Shown here one piece after another: positions 47,345 through 56,991 of a DNA stretch of 64,000 nt. Position 1 is the stretch's first letter; every line of letters starts with the position of its first letter. Origin of the DNA: Gynuella sunshinyii YC6258 (lineage in GTDB: Bacteria; Pseudomonadota; Gammaproteobacteria; Pseudomonadales; Natronospirillaceae). The DNA lies in the NCBI RefSeq assembly GCF_000940805.1, contig NZ_CP007142.1:248001-312000 (forward strand), written 5' to 3'. The notes beneath the pieces are model-generated. The model searched no databases. It was not told the DNA's origin and worked only from the letters and a program-made list of their open reading frames with translations. A program made the translations under genes and the position numbers.

Positions 47345-48262
47345 TTGCATAACAAAAATAATAAATTGCAGGTACTCAAATTGTCTTCCATCTTCGATAT
47401 CTACAAAGAATCATGTGTCAGAAGTTTCGATCTGCACGACAGCAATTCCGGCCACGAATTTTTGAACACATTTATTGCAGCAGCAGGCTATGAATATTGT
47501 GTAGACCCAAATTATGACTGGCATGGACTGAAACGCGGCAATTCAGATCTGATTATTATCCAACATACATTGTCGGGTTCTGGAAATCTGATAATCGACG
47601 ATCAATATTACGAAATTGCTTCAGGTCAGACCATGTTGCTGAGAATCCCCCAGAACAGTCGTTATTGGCTGGGAGAGAACCCTCACTGGAAGTTTTTCTG
47701 GGTGACTCTGGGGGGGCATGAGATCGTCCGGCTCTTTGACTCCCTGTTGCTCAATCGTGGCCCGGTCCAAAGCTTCAACCGCCTGGTGATAAAACGCATG
47801 GAGCTTATCGTGCATGAAATCCTGACCGAAACCAGCAGCACGACAGGACACCTTTCTGCCAAAGCTTACGAACTGACTATGGCACTGTTCGATGCCACCA
47901 ATATGGAACATTCCAGTGCCCGGGACCCTGATGCCATGGATCGGGTAAAAATGCACATCGAGCAAAATCTGGATCAGGAAATCAGCATGTCGGATCTGGC
48001 TAAAATCGCCAACTATTCACGACCTTATTTCACTCAGGTTTTTACTCAGTTATATGGCGAAAGTCCGGCTTCTTATTTGCTCAGATTAAGGCTGGAAAAG
48101 TCACGCGAGTTATTAATCCTCAGCCGTTACAATATTAAATATATTTCGCAGGCCTGTGGTTTTAAGGACCCTAACTATTTCGCCCGGCGCTTCAGATATC
48201 AGTACGGTATGAGCCCGAGGCAATTTCGATCCCTTAATAACCAGCATTTAGACATAAACTGA
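47345..48262 (+). CDS. AraC-family regulator, probable activator of the sugar importer
   Basis: Up to 305 residues. The start is uncertain: TTG at 47345 has no ribosome site, and TTG at 47384 has a modest AGG upstream. N-terminal cupin-like ligand-binding domain (LIIIQHTLSGSGNLIIDDQYYEIA, about 70-100). C-terminal AraC double helix-turn-helix (about 200-300), with PYFTQVFTQLYGESPASYLLRLRL and ACGFKDPNYFARRFRYQYGMSP. It resembles arabinose- or melibiose-type activators. Divergent from chvE, so it probably activates the sugar operon on binding a sugar. Confidence 0.85.
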   Translation: MHNKNNKLQVLKLSSIFDIYKESCVRSFDLHDSNSGHEFLNTFIAAAGYEYCVDPNYDWHGLKRGNSDLIIIQHTLSGSGNLIIDDQYYEIASGQTMLLRIPQNSRYWLGENPHWKFFWVTLGGHEIVRLFDSLLLNRGPVQSFNRLVIKRMELIVHEILTETSSTTGHLSAKAYELTMALFDATNMEHSSARDPDAMDRVKMHIEQNLDQEISMSDLAKIANYSRPYFTQVFTQLYGESPASYLLRLRLEKSRELLILSRYNIKYISQACGFKDPNYFARRFRYQYGMSPRQFRSLNNQHLDIN

Positions 48263-48463
48263 TAAATTATCGGATACGGATGAAAACGTGTTTATTTTGA
48301 CAATGACCCATGCAGCCAAAAAGCAATGGGATTAGACGCATCTACAATCGACAAAATAGCAAGTCATCAGCAAACTCGATGGCCTGGAGTAACCGTGTGG
48401 GTTTTGGAGAACGCATTTTAGGAGCGATTGTTTCTCGCCGAATCTCACACCCACAGGAACTAT

Positions 48464-48871
48464 TCAGTGGGTTTTTCGGGAAACGCTTCGAAGCTGTTCA
48501 AAATACTCGATATCCCATGCCTGACCGTCACATATATAATGGTATTCGGGATTTAACGCATACAGACTGCTATAAACCTGAATAGTCTCCCCCCGTGAAT
48601 TGAGCGTATAAACCGGAGTTGTCAAACGGCGATAGAACTCACTTTCATAACGATCTATTTTTATAAAATCTTCATCAGATACGTTCAACCTCAAAATACC
48701 TTCCAGCCCGGCCCTGTCGCTGTTTGGCACCAGCACCGGGTAGTCAGCATCAATCACTCCCAGACGCTCATAACCATCCAGCCAGGCCCGTTGGCAAACA
48801 TATGTGGTACCAATCACTTCCCGCCAGATACGGTCATACATCAATGATCCGTAAGTAAATAAATGTTGCAT
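48464..48871 (-). CDS. Gamma-glutamylcyclotransferase-like protein
   Basis: 135 residues from the ATG at 48871 (MQHLFTYGSLMYD), with GGAGGGTG upstream. The small GGCT/AIG2-like fold has the substrate-loop motif YGSLMYDRIWREVIG and the catalytic Glu candidate in IDRYESEFYRR. Family members cyclise gamma-glutamyl amines or glutathione breakdown products; the substrate here is not known. Single gene on the minus strand. Confidence 0.87.
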   Translation of the reverse strand: MQHLFTYGSLMYDRIWREVIGTTYVCQRAWLDGYERLGVIDADYPVLVPNSDRAGLEGILRLNVSDEDFIKIDRYESEFYRRLTTPVYTLNSRGETIQVYSSLYALNPEYHYICDGQAWDIEYFEQLRSVSRKTH

Positions 48872-49032
48872 ACACCCTCCTTTGTTCGTCATTTATGCCA
48901 AAAGACAAATACAGTAATTTGTTATTTTTATAAATCGGATGAATGAGCAATAGATTCACAAGAGTGAACAGTTTTGCATTTTATTTTATAATCCCCCGGA
49001 AGGATAATTAACGACCTCAGGAGGAGCTTTTT

Positions 49033-49131
49033 ATGTCTACAGTCATTCTATTTTCAATTGCTATTTTGTACCTGGTATTTACCAAGTCCACCAAGTCCGC
49101 ACAGCGCAAGCGGTCAGCTACATTCAAGTAA
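49033..49131 (+). CDS. Small membrane peptide, 32 residues
   Basis: An excellent ribosome site (AGGAGGAG, 7 bases before ATG) leads a 33-codon frame. One hydrophobic helix, STVILFSIAILYLVF, is followed by a short basic tail rich in Lys, Ser and Arg (TKSTKSAQRKRSATFK). A strong terminator follows 39 bases after the stop. Together these make a real small gene likely. The plan is that of single-span small proteins that modulate transporters or kinases. No clear partner nearby. Confidence 0.65.
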   Translation: MSTVILFSIAILYLVFTKSTKSAQRKRSATFK

Positions 49132-49169
49132 ATAATTATTGAAAGTATTAATACTGACAATCATCTTTT

Positions 49170-49192
49170 GGGCCACAATTGAATTGTGGCCC
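49170..49192 (+). terminator. Terminator after small membrane peptide gene
   Basis: GGGCCACAATT and AATTGTGGCCC around a single central G form a strong hairpin, followed by TCAATTTTTA. It lies 39 bases after the 32-residue frame. Confidence 0.75.
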
Positions 49193-49752
49193 TCAATTTT
49201 TATCTATCATCCTAACTTTCTTGGTACAGAGTGTTTTATGGTAACCATGAATATTTCTTATAACCTATGATGACCAAAAACAACCGTTCCTCGCTTCTTT
49301 TCTGAATCAGAACTGAATCAGTATAAAATCTTTAGCCAACTCAGGCTGCGCAGGTTTGGTGCATAAATGTATACAGACAAAATCCTGTAACTCTCTCACA
49401 CAATTACATTACATCTCGTTACAGGTATTCACACCTTAACGCAGCATTACTAGAATTCACTCAATAGCGGCTGGATTCAATAGTTTTAGCAGACGGCTAC
49501 ATCAAATTGACCATTTTTTCCTGATCAATTTACCTTCCTTTGGCTGATATCAGAACATCAAAACTGGCAGTGGTTTTACTGACTTGATATCAGCGTAAAT
49601 CATTGGCTGAATGAACAAAGTATTTATGCCTTGGTGTTGGTTTTCTTATTAACATATTTAAAAAATTGCCGTTATCCGAAATACCCCAAGTCTTTTTCAC
49701 TGACAGCCGTCTCATAACGGCAAAAAAGAAACTTATTTTGAATACTGATTGA
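49193..49752. other. Gene-free AT-rich gap
   Basis: About 560 bases. Apart from the minus-strand frame that overlaps the HxlR gene's 3' end (49590-49898, no ribosome site, a shadow), I see no gene, repeat or structured RNA. Confidence 0.4.
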
Positions 49753-50241
49753 TCAGGTTTCGGCAACCTCAAAATAACGAAACCAGTTTTTTTGCTCAGC
49801 TTCTGGCATCTGATCACTGGGGTGTACCTGCATGCTTCCAGGCAGAATTTCTTCGCCACATTGATCACATACAACTTTCGCGTGACTGGTTTTACCACAC
49901 GTGTGAGTGAACGTTATGGGACCACTGCCACCATACAACCATTTGTCCCCCCATGAGATCATCATTTGCATAACTCCCATAAGCTCTTGCCCTTTTTGTG
50001 TCAATCGATAACCTCCGCGCGGATTTCCTGTTTCTATCAGTTCGATCAGACCATGCTGATGCAGCACATTCAATCGAGCCGTCAGGACTTTTTTGGAGAT
50101 TCCAAGTGTCTGTTGTAACCCGGTAAACCGGCGATTCCCCATGCGAATATCACGAATAATCAGCCACGCCCATTGATCCTCAATTACGTTCAGTGTCTGA
50201 GCGATGGAACAGGGGAAATGATCAAAACGAGTACGTGTCAT
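49753..50241 (-). CDS. HxlR-family regulator with C-terminal zinc-ribbon-like motif
   Basis: 162 residues. HxlR core (about 8-105): FPCSIAQTLNVIEDQWAWLIIRD, FTGLQQTLGISKKVLTARLNVL and wing NPRGGYRLTQKGQEL. The C-terminal 50 residues add four Cys/His in HTCGKTSHAKVVCDQCGEEI, which could bind zinc. It is divergent from a fabB homologue only 65 bases away, so it probably controls that gene. HxlR regulators with such a tail occur in several proteobacteria. Confidence 0.86.
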   Translation of the reverse strand: MTRTRFDHFPCSIAQTLNVIEDQWAWLIIRDIRMGNRRFTGLQQTLGISKKVLTARLNVLHQHGLIELIETGNPRGGYRLTQKGQELMGVMQMMISWGDKWLYGGSGPITFTHTCGKTSHAKVVCDQCGEEILPGSMQVHPSDQMPEAEQKNWFRYFEVAET

Positions 50242-50306
50242 AGTTGACCTGTGTTTTTTTGCCGTTTATATTTTGGTCTCCTTAAGAAACCATGTGAGTA
50301 CATTAT

Positions 50307-51524
50307 ATGTTTCCTCGACGAGTTGTCATCACGGGTATTGGCGTAGTGTCACCAATCGGTAACGATCTCCCAACGATTGAGCATCATTTACGACATTCAG
50401 TCAGTGGCATCCGCTCGATGCCTGAGTATGCGGAGCTTGGCATGCGATCGCAAATCGCCGGAAAATCAGAAACACAACGGGTCGAGGATATCCCGCGTAA
50501 GCTAAAAAGGTTTATGGGGGAAGAGTCCCAACTGGCATATGTTGCCATGGAAGATGCCATTGCTCACAGCGGCCTGGACTTACAACAGGTGAAACACCCG
50601 AGAACCGGACTGATCATGGGATCAGGTGGTGCCTCAACAAAAGATATCGTTGAAGCAGCCGATGCGCTGAGGGAAAAAGGCATCAAAAAAGTCGGTCCTT
50701 ATCGGGTGACTTCAACCATGACCAATACAGTATCAGCCTGCCTGTCGACGGGATTTGGTATTACAGGACTAAACTTCAGCGTCTCTTCGGCGTGCGCTAC
50801 ATCCGCGCACTGCATAGGTCTGGCTGCCCAGATGATTGCCTGGGGAGAGCAGGATGTCATCTTTGCCGGTGGTGCAGAATCAGAACACTGGTCCAAGTCC
50901 GCGCTATTCGATGCCATGCAGGCCATGTCTACAAACTTCAATCAGTCACCAGAGATAGCCAGCCGTGCTTATGACCTTAATCGCGATGGTTTTGTCATTG
51001 CTTCCGGGGCAGGTGTTTTGGTATTGGAAAGCCTCGAACATGCCGAACGCCGAAATGCTCATATTATCGCTGAGCTGACGGGTTATGGAACTGCGTCAGA
51101 TGGTGCAGACATGGTAAGCCCTTCCGGTGAAGGTTCAGAGCGGGCGATGCTTTATGCACTTGAACAACATAAAGGACAGATTGATTATCTGAATACTCAT
51201 GCCACCAGTACCCCATTGGGTGATGATATTGAACTGGAAGCATGCAAAAAATCTTTCCATGGCAAGCTTCCACCGCTGAGCAGTACTAAATCATTAACCG
51301 GTCACAGCCTGGGTGCCGCCGGAGTACATGAGGCGATTTACTCATTAATTATGCTGAGCCAGGGGTTTATGGCAGCATCCGCCAACATAGAAACGATTGA
51401 CCCCAGATTTGCAGACCAACCCATTCTTCGAGAAACGATTAACACGGAATTAAAAACTGTGATGAGCAACAGTTTTGGCTTTGGAGGAACCAATGTCAGC
51501 CTGATTTTCTCCGCTCCTGTGTAA
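50307..51524 (+). CDS. fabB: Beta-ketoacyl-ACP synthase I
   Basis: 405 residues. The thiolase-fold condensing enzyme has all catalytic residues at exactly the E. coli FabB positions: C163 in [13 protein letters not shown]298 in NTHATSTP, K328 in STKSLTG and H333 in GHSLGAAGV. FabB elongates acyl-ACP and is needed for unsaturated fatty acid synthesis, usually with fabA. Here fabA is absent and an HxlR regulator is divergent, so this may be a second, inducible copy. The ribosome site before the ATG is weak. Confidence 0.92.
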   Translation: MFPRRVVITGIGVVSPIGNDLPTIEHHLRHSVSGIRSMPEYAELGMRSQIAGKSETQRVEDIPRKLKRFMGEESQLAYVAMEDAIAHSGLDLQQVKHPRTGLIMGSGGASTKDIVEAADALREKGIKKVGPYRVTSTMTNTVSACLSTGFGITGLNFSVSSACATSAHCIGLAAQMIAWGEQDVIFAGGAESEHWSKSALFDAMQAMSTNFNQSPEIASRAYDLNRDGFVIASGAGVLVLESLEHAERRNAHIIAELTGYGTASDGADMVSPSGEGSERAMLYALEQHKGQIDYLNTHATSTPLGDDIELEACKKSFHGKLPPLSSTKSLTGHSLGAAGVHEAIYSLIMLSQGFMAASANIETIDPRFADQPILRETINTELKTVMSNSFGFGGTNVSLIFSAPV

Positions 51525-51649
51525 GCCGTAATTTTCTGTTTTTAAAAAGTTATGGCGCAAAATATGTGACGATGGATCGGATCAAAAAATTCAGACTAAA
51601 ACAGTCGGCTTTATTTACTTGAGCAAACGAATTTCGAATGTCCACCGAA

Positions 51650-51692
51650 ATTGATTAATCCAAATCAATAGCAATCTAAGACTAAGGTCTTA
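51650..51692. promoter_or_regulatory. Two dyads in the promoter region of the YidE-type gene
   Basis: ATTGATT (51650-51656) with AATCAAT (51663-51669), spacer 6. Then TAAGAC (51677-51682) with GTCTTA (51687-51692), spacer TAAG, abutting TATACT, a plausible -10. They lie 165-205 bases before the gene start. Operators or promoter parts; not proven. Confidence 0.4.
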
Positions 51693-51855
51693 TACTGTGC
51701 AACAGAAATAAACGCAGGGCCAGATTTGGCGATCCAATAATAATTCAACGGCATACCCATACAATAAAAAAAACAGTATGAATGTGCGCCGTTTTTTTTC
51801 GCCTTGGACCATCTGTAATCAAACCGGTTTATTAATCTCTAAACGGAAACAAAAC

Positions 51856-53520
51856 ATGAGCGAAGTTGCACTATCAATACTGGTCCTGTCCGTAGTGGCA
51901 GTGATTGGTTTGTGGTTTGGAGGGCTCAAAATCAAAGGGGTTGGCCTCGGCATCGGTGGTGTGCTGTTTGGCGGTATCCTGGTTGGGCATTTTATCAATC
52001 AATTCGGCTGGCATCTCGATGGTCATGCCACGCACTTCATCAAGGAATTCGGGCTGATTCTGTTTGTCTATACCATTGGTATTCAGGTCGGTCCCGGCTT
52101 TTTTGCTTCCCTGAAAAGCAGCGGTCTGAGGTTGAACGGACTGGCTGCCGGAATCGTGATTCTCGGGGGACTCACAGCCGTGGCTCTGCATTTTATCTTT
52201 AACCTGCCACTTAATGTTTTTCTGGGAATATATTCTGGCTCTGTCACCAACACTCCGTCGTTGGCTGCCGGACAACAGATCCTGCAGGAGCTTGGCATGG
52301 TGCAGGAACAAACCAATATGCTGGGGCTCGGTTATGCCATGGCCTATCCTTTTGGCATTCTTGGCATCCTGTTATCCATGTGGATTATCCGGATCGTGTT
52401 CGAAATCAATGTCGAAGAAGAAGCTGATAGATTCGATAGCAACAGTGGCAGCAAGAAGAAAGCTCTGTTGTCGATTAATGTGGTGATTGAAAACCCCAAC
52501 ATTGATGGGATGAAGTTTTCAGAGTTGTCCGGACTCATTGGTGAAGAGGTGATTTGCTCAAGGATGAAAACCAAAGGCGAGCTAAAAGTCCCTTCGGCTG
52601 AAACCGTACTACACCTCGGCGACTTTCTGCATTTTGTCGGCCCCAGTCAGGATTTATTGCATAAAGCCACCGTCATAGTCGGCGAAGAAGTCTCAGAATC
52701 CCTTTCCACCAAAGGAACACTATTAAAAAGTGATCGTGTGGTCGTCACCAATGAAAAAGTGCTTGGCAAACATCTTGGTGAATTGAATTTCAAACACAGC
52801 CACAATGTGGTGATCTCGCGCTTGAACCGGGCTGGCGTTGAGCTGGTTGCCAATAAAGACTCTGTGCTGCAGTTTGGGGATATTCTCAATATTGTCGGAG
52901 CTGAGGCAGATATCGAAAAGGTTGGAAAACTGATCGGTAATGCTACCAGCAAACTACATCACGTGCAGATGTTGCCAATTTTCATTGGCATTGGCCTGGG
53001 GGTTCTGCTCGGTTCCATTCCCTTCCAGCTACCGCATTTGCCAGCGCCGCTGAAACTCGGTCTGGCTGGCGGCCCCTTGATTGTGGCTATCATTCTGGCC
53101 CGGATCGGCAGCATCGGCAGGCTGTACTGGTTCATGCCCCCCAGCGCCAACCTGGCTCTCAGAGAAATCGGTATTGTGCTGTTCCTAGCGGTTGTTGGTA
53201 TTGATTCCGGCGCTAATTTTGTCACCACTCTGCTTGATGGTGAAGGACTGACCTGGATGGCCTATGGCATCGCCATTACCTTGATTCCTCTCCTGGTTAT
53301 TGGCTTGATTGGCCGGGTTTTGATGAAAATAAACTATTTGACCCTCTGCGGATTACTGGCTGGCTCCATGACCGATCCTCCAGCTCTGGCATTTGCCAAC
53401 TCCATTCATTCGTCCAACGGTGCTGCCGCATTGTCTTACGCAACAGTGTATCCGTTGGTGATGTGCCTGCGGATTCTTTCCCCCCAGGTCATAGCGGTTC
53501 TGCTCTGGGTCTCCAGCTGA
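51856..53520 (+). CDS. YidE/AspT-family putative transporter
   Basis: 554 residues from the ATG at 51856 ([14 protein letters not shown]), close to E. coli YidE at 553; the upstream 26-codon extension is polar and has no ribosome site. Two YidE/YbjL duplication domains of five or six helices (residues 4-180 and 375-554) flank two RCK_C regulatory domains (about 210-370). Each half carries the family phrase [12 protein letters not shown] or [11 protein letters not shown]. Relatives include aspartate:alanine antiporter AspT. Substrate unknown. A terminator follows, so it is a separate unit from the CoA-disulfide reductase gene. Confidence 0.9.
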   Translation: MSEVALSILVLSVVAVIGLWFGGLKIKGVGLGIGGVLFGGILVGHFINQFGWHLDGHATHFIKEFGLILFVYTIGIQVGPGFFASLKSSGLRLNGLAAGIVILGGLTAVALHFIFNLPLNVFLGIYSGSVTNTPSLAAGQQILQELGMVQEQTNMLGLGYAMAYPFGILGILLSMWIIRIVFEINVEEEADRFDSNSGSKKKALLSINVVIENPNIDGMKFSELSGLIGEEVICSRMKTKGELKVPSAETVLHLGDFLHFVGPSQDLLHKATVIVGEEVSESLSTKGTLLKSDRVVVTNEKVLGKHLGELNFKHSHNVVISRLNRAGVELVANKDSVLQFGDILNIVGAEADIEKVGKLIGNATSKLHHVQMLPIFIGIGLGVLLGSIPFQLPHLPAPLKLGLAGGPLIVAIILARIGSIGRLYWFMPPSANLALREIGIVLFLAVVGIDSGANFVTTLLDGEGLTWMAYGIAITLIPLLVIGLIGRVLMKINYLTLCGLLAGSMTDPPALAFANSIHSSNGAAALSYATVYPLVMCLRILSPQVIAVLLWVSS

Positions 53521-53537
53521 CCACCATTCTGATCTGC

Positions 53538-53559
53538 GCCCGGCATTCGCCGGGCTTTT
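53538..53559 (+). terminator. Terminator after YidE-type gene
   Basis: GCCCGGC (53538-53544), loop ATTC, GCCGGGC (53549-53555), TTTT. A standard intrinsic terminator 17 bases after the stop. Confidence 0.85.
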
Positions 53560-53612
53560 CCCTACTGTAACCAGCCATGTTGATACAAATCATTCCATTT
53601 TGATTAATTAAT

Positions 53613-53626
53613 TTAGATAATTCTAA
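53613..53626. promoter_or_regulatory. AT-rich dyad before CoA-disulfide reductase gene
   Basis: TTAGA (53613-53617), spacer TAAT, TCTAA (53622-53626), about 30 bases before the gene. Sulfur-responsive ArsR-type repressors (BigR, SqrR) use AT-rich dyads before such genes, but this is only suggestive. Confidence 0.3.
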
Positions 53627-53655
53627 TATATAGATTAAATGGGAGGAGGGCCGGC

Positions 53656-55314
53656 ATGGCCAGGAAACTTATTATTATCGGTGGTGTGGCGGGTGGTGCA
53701 TCCGCGGCCGCCAGAGCTCGACGACTGTCAGAAGACGCAGAAATCATTATCTTTGAACGTGACCGGTTCATCAGCTTTGCCAACTGTGGCCTGCCTTATC
53801 ACATAGGAGGAGAGATCAAGGAACGTGAGGCGCTGCTGGTTCAGACTCCTGAATCCATGAATGCCCGGTTTAATCTGGACATACGAATCCAGACAGAAAT
53901 CCTGGCCATTGATCCGGTGAATAAATCCGTGTTGGCCCGCGAGTTGAACAGTGGCAGGGAATATCACGAATCCTATGACGATTTAATCCTGAGCCCAGGT
54001 GCCAGACCTTTTGTTCCACCAATCCCTGGTATTCCTAACGACAAAACATTCACCCTGCGGAACATCCCCGACATGGACAGGATTATCCGCACCATTCAAA
54101 CCGATGCGCCAAAATCAGCTATCGTGATTGGTGGGGGATTCATTGGTGTCGAAATGGCCGAGGCATTGGTACAGCAAAACATCGAAACCTCCCTGATTGA
54201 ACTTTCCAATCAAATAATGGCCCCTGTTGATCCAGAAATGGCCGTGCCCTTACATGAGGAGCTGCGCCGTCATGGCGTCCGTCTGATGCTGGGTCAGTCG
54301 GTGGAGAGCATCGACACGCAGGATAACGGTCTGCATCTTACGCTCCAGAATGGTAATACGCTGACCACAGATATGCTGATCCTGGCCATCGGAGTTAAAC
54401 CCGATACTACCCTGGCCGGTAGTGCCGGACTGCAGATCGGCCCACGTGGAGGCATCCTGGTCAACGACCGAATGGAAACCCCAGTGCCACACATATATGC
54501 CGTCGGCGATGCTATCGAAGTAAAAGACTTCATCAGTCAGGAACCGGCGTTGGTGCCTCTGGCCGGCCCAGCCAACCGCCAGGGAAGGATCGCAGCTGAT
54601 AACATCTTCGGTCGCCAGTCTCTTTATGGTAATACTCAGGGAACAGCTATCTGCAAAGTATTCAACTACGCCGTCGCCGCCACTGGCAGTAACGAAAAAG
54701 CCCTTCGCCGACGCGGTGCCCGATATGAAAAGATCTACGTCCATGGGGCTGATCACGCTTCCTACTACCCCGGCGCCAAAAACATTACCTTCAAATTACT
54801 GTTTGATCCCGAAAGTGGCCGGATTCTGGGAGCGCAGGCGGTTGGAGAAAAAGGGGTCGACAAACGTATAGACATCATGGCAACCATGATTAGAGCCGGT
54901 ATGACTGTCTTTGACATGGAAGAAGCAGAGCTATGTTACGCCCCGCCTTTCGGTTCAGCCAAAGATGTGATTAATCAGGCCGGTTTCGTCGCCAGCAATG
55001 TAATACGCGGTGATCATCTGATCTGCCAGCCTGGGGAACTGACCAACGGTGCAGAGGACATGCTCATACTGGATGTCCGCAATGCCGATGAAGTCAGTGC
55101 CTGTGGAGAAATCGAACATGCGGTCAATATTCCTCTGCCAGCACTCCGTCGAAGCCTCGATCAATTACCCAAAGACAGGACCATTCTGGTTTATTGCGCC
55201 GTCGGGTTGCGGGGATATGTGGCTTACCGGATGTTGTCTCAACATGGTTTCAAGGTGAAAAATCTGACGGGTGGTTATCGCAGTTACCAGATGTTCAAAA
55301 ATATTGGCCGGTAA
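53656..55314 (+). CDS. CoA-disulfide reductase fused to rhodanese domain
   Basis: 552 residues. FAD- and NAD(P)-binding Rossmann folds (IIIGGVAGGASAAAR at the start, VIGGGFIGVEMAEAL near 157), the redox cysteine C44 in ISFANCGLPYH and the Tyr of CYAPPFGSAKD (about 428) mark the CoADR/persulfide-reductase family. The last 90 residues are a rhodanese with active loop CAVGLRG (C514). This fusion (CoADR-Rhd, Npsr) reduces CoA-persulfides, CoA disulfide or polysulfide, linking sulfur chemistry to thiol balance. AGGAGGG precedes the ATG. Confidence 0.92.
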   Translation: MARKLIIIGGVAGGASAAARARRLSEDAEIIIFERDRFISFANCGLPYHIGGEIKEREALLVQTPESMNARFNLDIRIQTEILAIDPVNKSVLARELNSGREYHESYDDLILSPGARPFVPPIPGIPNDKTFTLRNIPDMDRIIRTIQTDAPKSAIVIGGGFIGVEMAEALVQQNIETSLIELSNQIMAPVDPEMAVPLHEELRRHGVRLMLGQSVESIDTQDNGLHLTLQNGNTLTTDMLILAIGVKPDTTLAGSAGLQIGPRGGILVNDRMETPVPHIYAVGDAIEVKDFISQEPALVPLAGPANRQGRIAADNIFGRQSLYGNTQGTAICKVFNYAVAATGSNEKALRRRGARYEKIYVHGADHASYYPGAKNITFKLLFDPESGRILGAQAVGEKGVDKRIDIMATMIRAGMTVFDMEEAELCYAPPFGSAKDVINQAGFVASNVIRGDHLICQPGELTNGAEDMLILDVRNADEVSACGEIEHAVNIPLPALRRSLDQLPKDRTILVYCAVGLRGYVAYRMLSQHGFKVKNLTGGYRSYQMFKNIGR

Positions 55315-55357
55315 ACCAGCAAACACAAGACTCTGAACTCACTGGTACTGCCTGCAC

Positions 55358-55386
55358 AGTGACATTGAATACCTTTCAATGTCACT
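55358..55386 (+). promoter_or_regulatory. Strong hairpin after CoA-disulfide reductase gene
   Basis: AGTGACATTGAA (55358-55369) pairs perfectly with TTCAATGTCACT (55375-55386) across a 5-base loop. No T-run follows, so it may be a processing or stabilising element between this gene and the DASS carrier 190 bases later. Confidence 0.5.
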
Positions 55387-55578
55387 CAACATCCTTCAAA
55401 GACTCTATCAAAATGATCCGTCTCTGCCGGACATTCAATTGTTTATCCGTGTTTTTCCAACGCTTATTGATAGATGTCATATACTAACTCTATTGACTAT
55501 GACATGTTGCTGGGGCACCAGGCCAACAGGTTGGTATTGTCAACCTGCAAAACAACAATAATCCATAGACGGTCCATC

Positions 55579-56991
55579 ATGAACATATTGATCAAACTGG
55601 CCATAGGTCTTGGCATACCTTTTATCATTTTGTTGATTCCTCCAGAGGCTTACCCGATTACCGGTATGACAGTGGTGGAAACCAGAGTAATCGCCATTTT
55701 CATGCTGGCAGCGTTATTCTGGGTACTTGAACCCATACCCATTTATGCCACATCACTGTTGGTCATCCTGTTGGAACTGATCACATTATCAGACAAAGGC
55801 TTTAAACCTCTGGTCAAATCAAGTGCGGACAATTTCGGCACCCTGGTCAGCCATAAAGCAATCATGGCAACTTTCGCATCACCTATCATCATTCTTTTTT
55901 TGGGTGGTTTTTTTCTGGCGATGGCGGCGACCAAATACCGGCTTGATCAGAATCTTGCCAGAGTCATGCTCAAACCATTTGGCAGCAATCCAAAATTCGT
56001 CATGCTGGGGCTGATGCTCATTACCGCAGTATTTTCAATGTTTATGAGCAATACTGCCACCACTGCCATGATGCTATCTATTTTGGTCCCGGTACTGGCC
56101 GTTTTTGAAATTAATGATCGTGGTCGCATTGCATTTTCGCTGGCCATTCCATTTGCTGCCAATGTGGGAGGTATAGGCACGCCCATCGGCACACCTCCCA
56201 ATGCCATTGCCCTTAAGTATCTGACCGGTGAACACGCCATCAGTTTTGGCGCGTGGATGGCCTTTGCTGTTCCTTATGTCATTATCATGCTGCTTATTGC
56301 CTGGTTGTTACTGGTAATTTTTTATCCGCCTGCCCCCAGAGCATTTAAGCTCACCATAAAAGGAAAATTTCTGAAAACCCCGCAGGCATTAATTGTCTAC
56401 ATAACATTTGCGGTTACGATCCTGCTCTGGTTAACCGATTTTCTGCACGGGATGAACAGCTATGTGGTTGCCATGATTCCCGTAGCGGTGTTTTCAGTAA
56501 CATCAATCATTACCAAAGAAGATCTCAAACGTATCAGTTGGGATGTTCTCTGGCTGGTATCCGGCGGCATCGCCCTGGGACTGGCTCTGGAGCAAAGTGG
56601 ACTGGCTCAGCACGTTGTTCACAGTATTCCGTTTGAACGCTTCTCACCATTGATCATTGTGTTCATGGTCAGTGTAGTTGCCCTGTTAATGGCTAACTTC
56701 ATGTCTCATACGGCGACTGCCAACTTATTGCTACCGCTAGTGGCAGCTCTGGGAACTTCCCTTGCCGGACTGGAAAATTTTGACAGCATCAAAACACTGC
56801 TGCTGAGTGTCACATTCGCATGTTCTCTGGGAATGTCTCTGCCAATCAGTACACCACCCAATGCTCTGGCGTTTGCCACCGGCAACTGTGAAACGCGGGA
56901 CATGGCTCGCATGGGAGTCAGTATCGGAATCATTGGCATATTAATGAGTTTCCTCATGATCTATCTGCTGAACATGATTAATTTTCTATGA
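55579..56991 (+). CDS. SLC13/DASS-family divalent anion:sodium symporter
   Basis: 470 residues from the ATG at 55579; the upstream frame adds 35 unlike residues. 11 or 12 helices, with the twin family motifs SNTATTAMM near 157 and the second SHTATANLLLPLVAALG near 375, plus GIGTPIGTPPNAIAL and LPISTPPNALAFATG. Family members import succinate and other dicarboxylates, or sulfate. Its stop overlaps the start of a sensor kinase gene (ATGA), so the two are translationally coupled. Confidence 0.92.
   Translation: MNILIKLAIGLGIPFIILLIPPEAYPITGMTVVETRVIAIFMLAALFWVLEPIPIYATSLLVILLELITLSDKGFKPLVKSSADNFGTLVSHKAIMATFASPIIILFLGGFFLAMAATKYRLDQNLARVMLKPFGSNPKFVMLGLMLITAVFSMFMSNTATTAMMLSILVPVLAVFEINDRGRIAFSLAIPFAANVGGIGTPIGTPPNAIALKYLTGEHAISFGAWMAFAVPYVIIMLLIAWLLLVIFYPPAPRAFKLTIKGKFLKTPQALIVYITFAVTILLWLTDFLHGMNSYVVAMIPVAVFSVTSIITKEDLKRISWDVLWLVSGGIALGLALEQSGLAQHVVHSIPFERFSPLIIVFMVSVVALLMANFMSHTATANLLLPLVAALGTSLAGLENFDSIKTLLLSVTFACSLGMSLPISTPPNALAFATGNCETRDMARMGVSIGIIGILMSFLMIYLLNMINFL

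Noticed and set aside
49590-49898. 102-residue minus-strand frame in front of the HxlR gene's 3' end
   Set aside because: Overlaps the HxlR gene in another frame and has no ribosome site.
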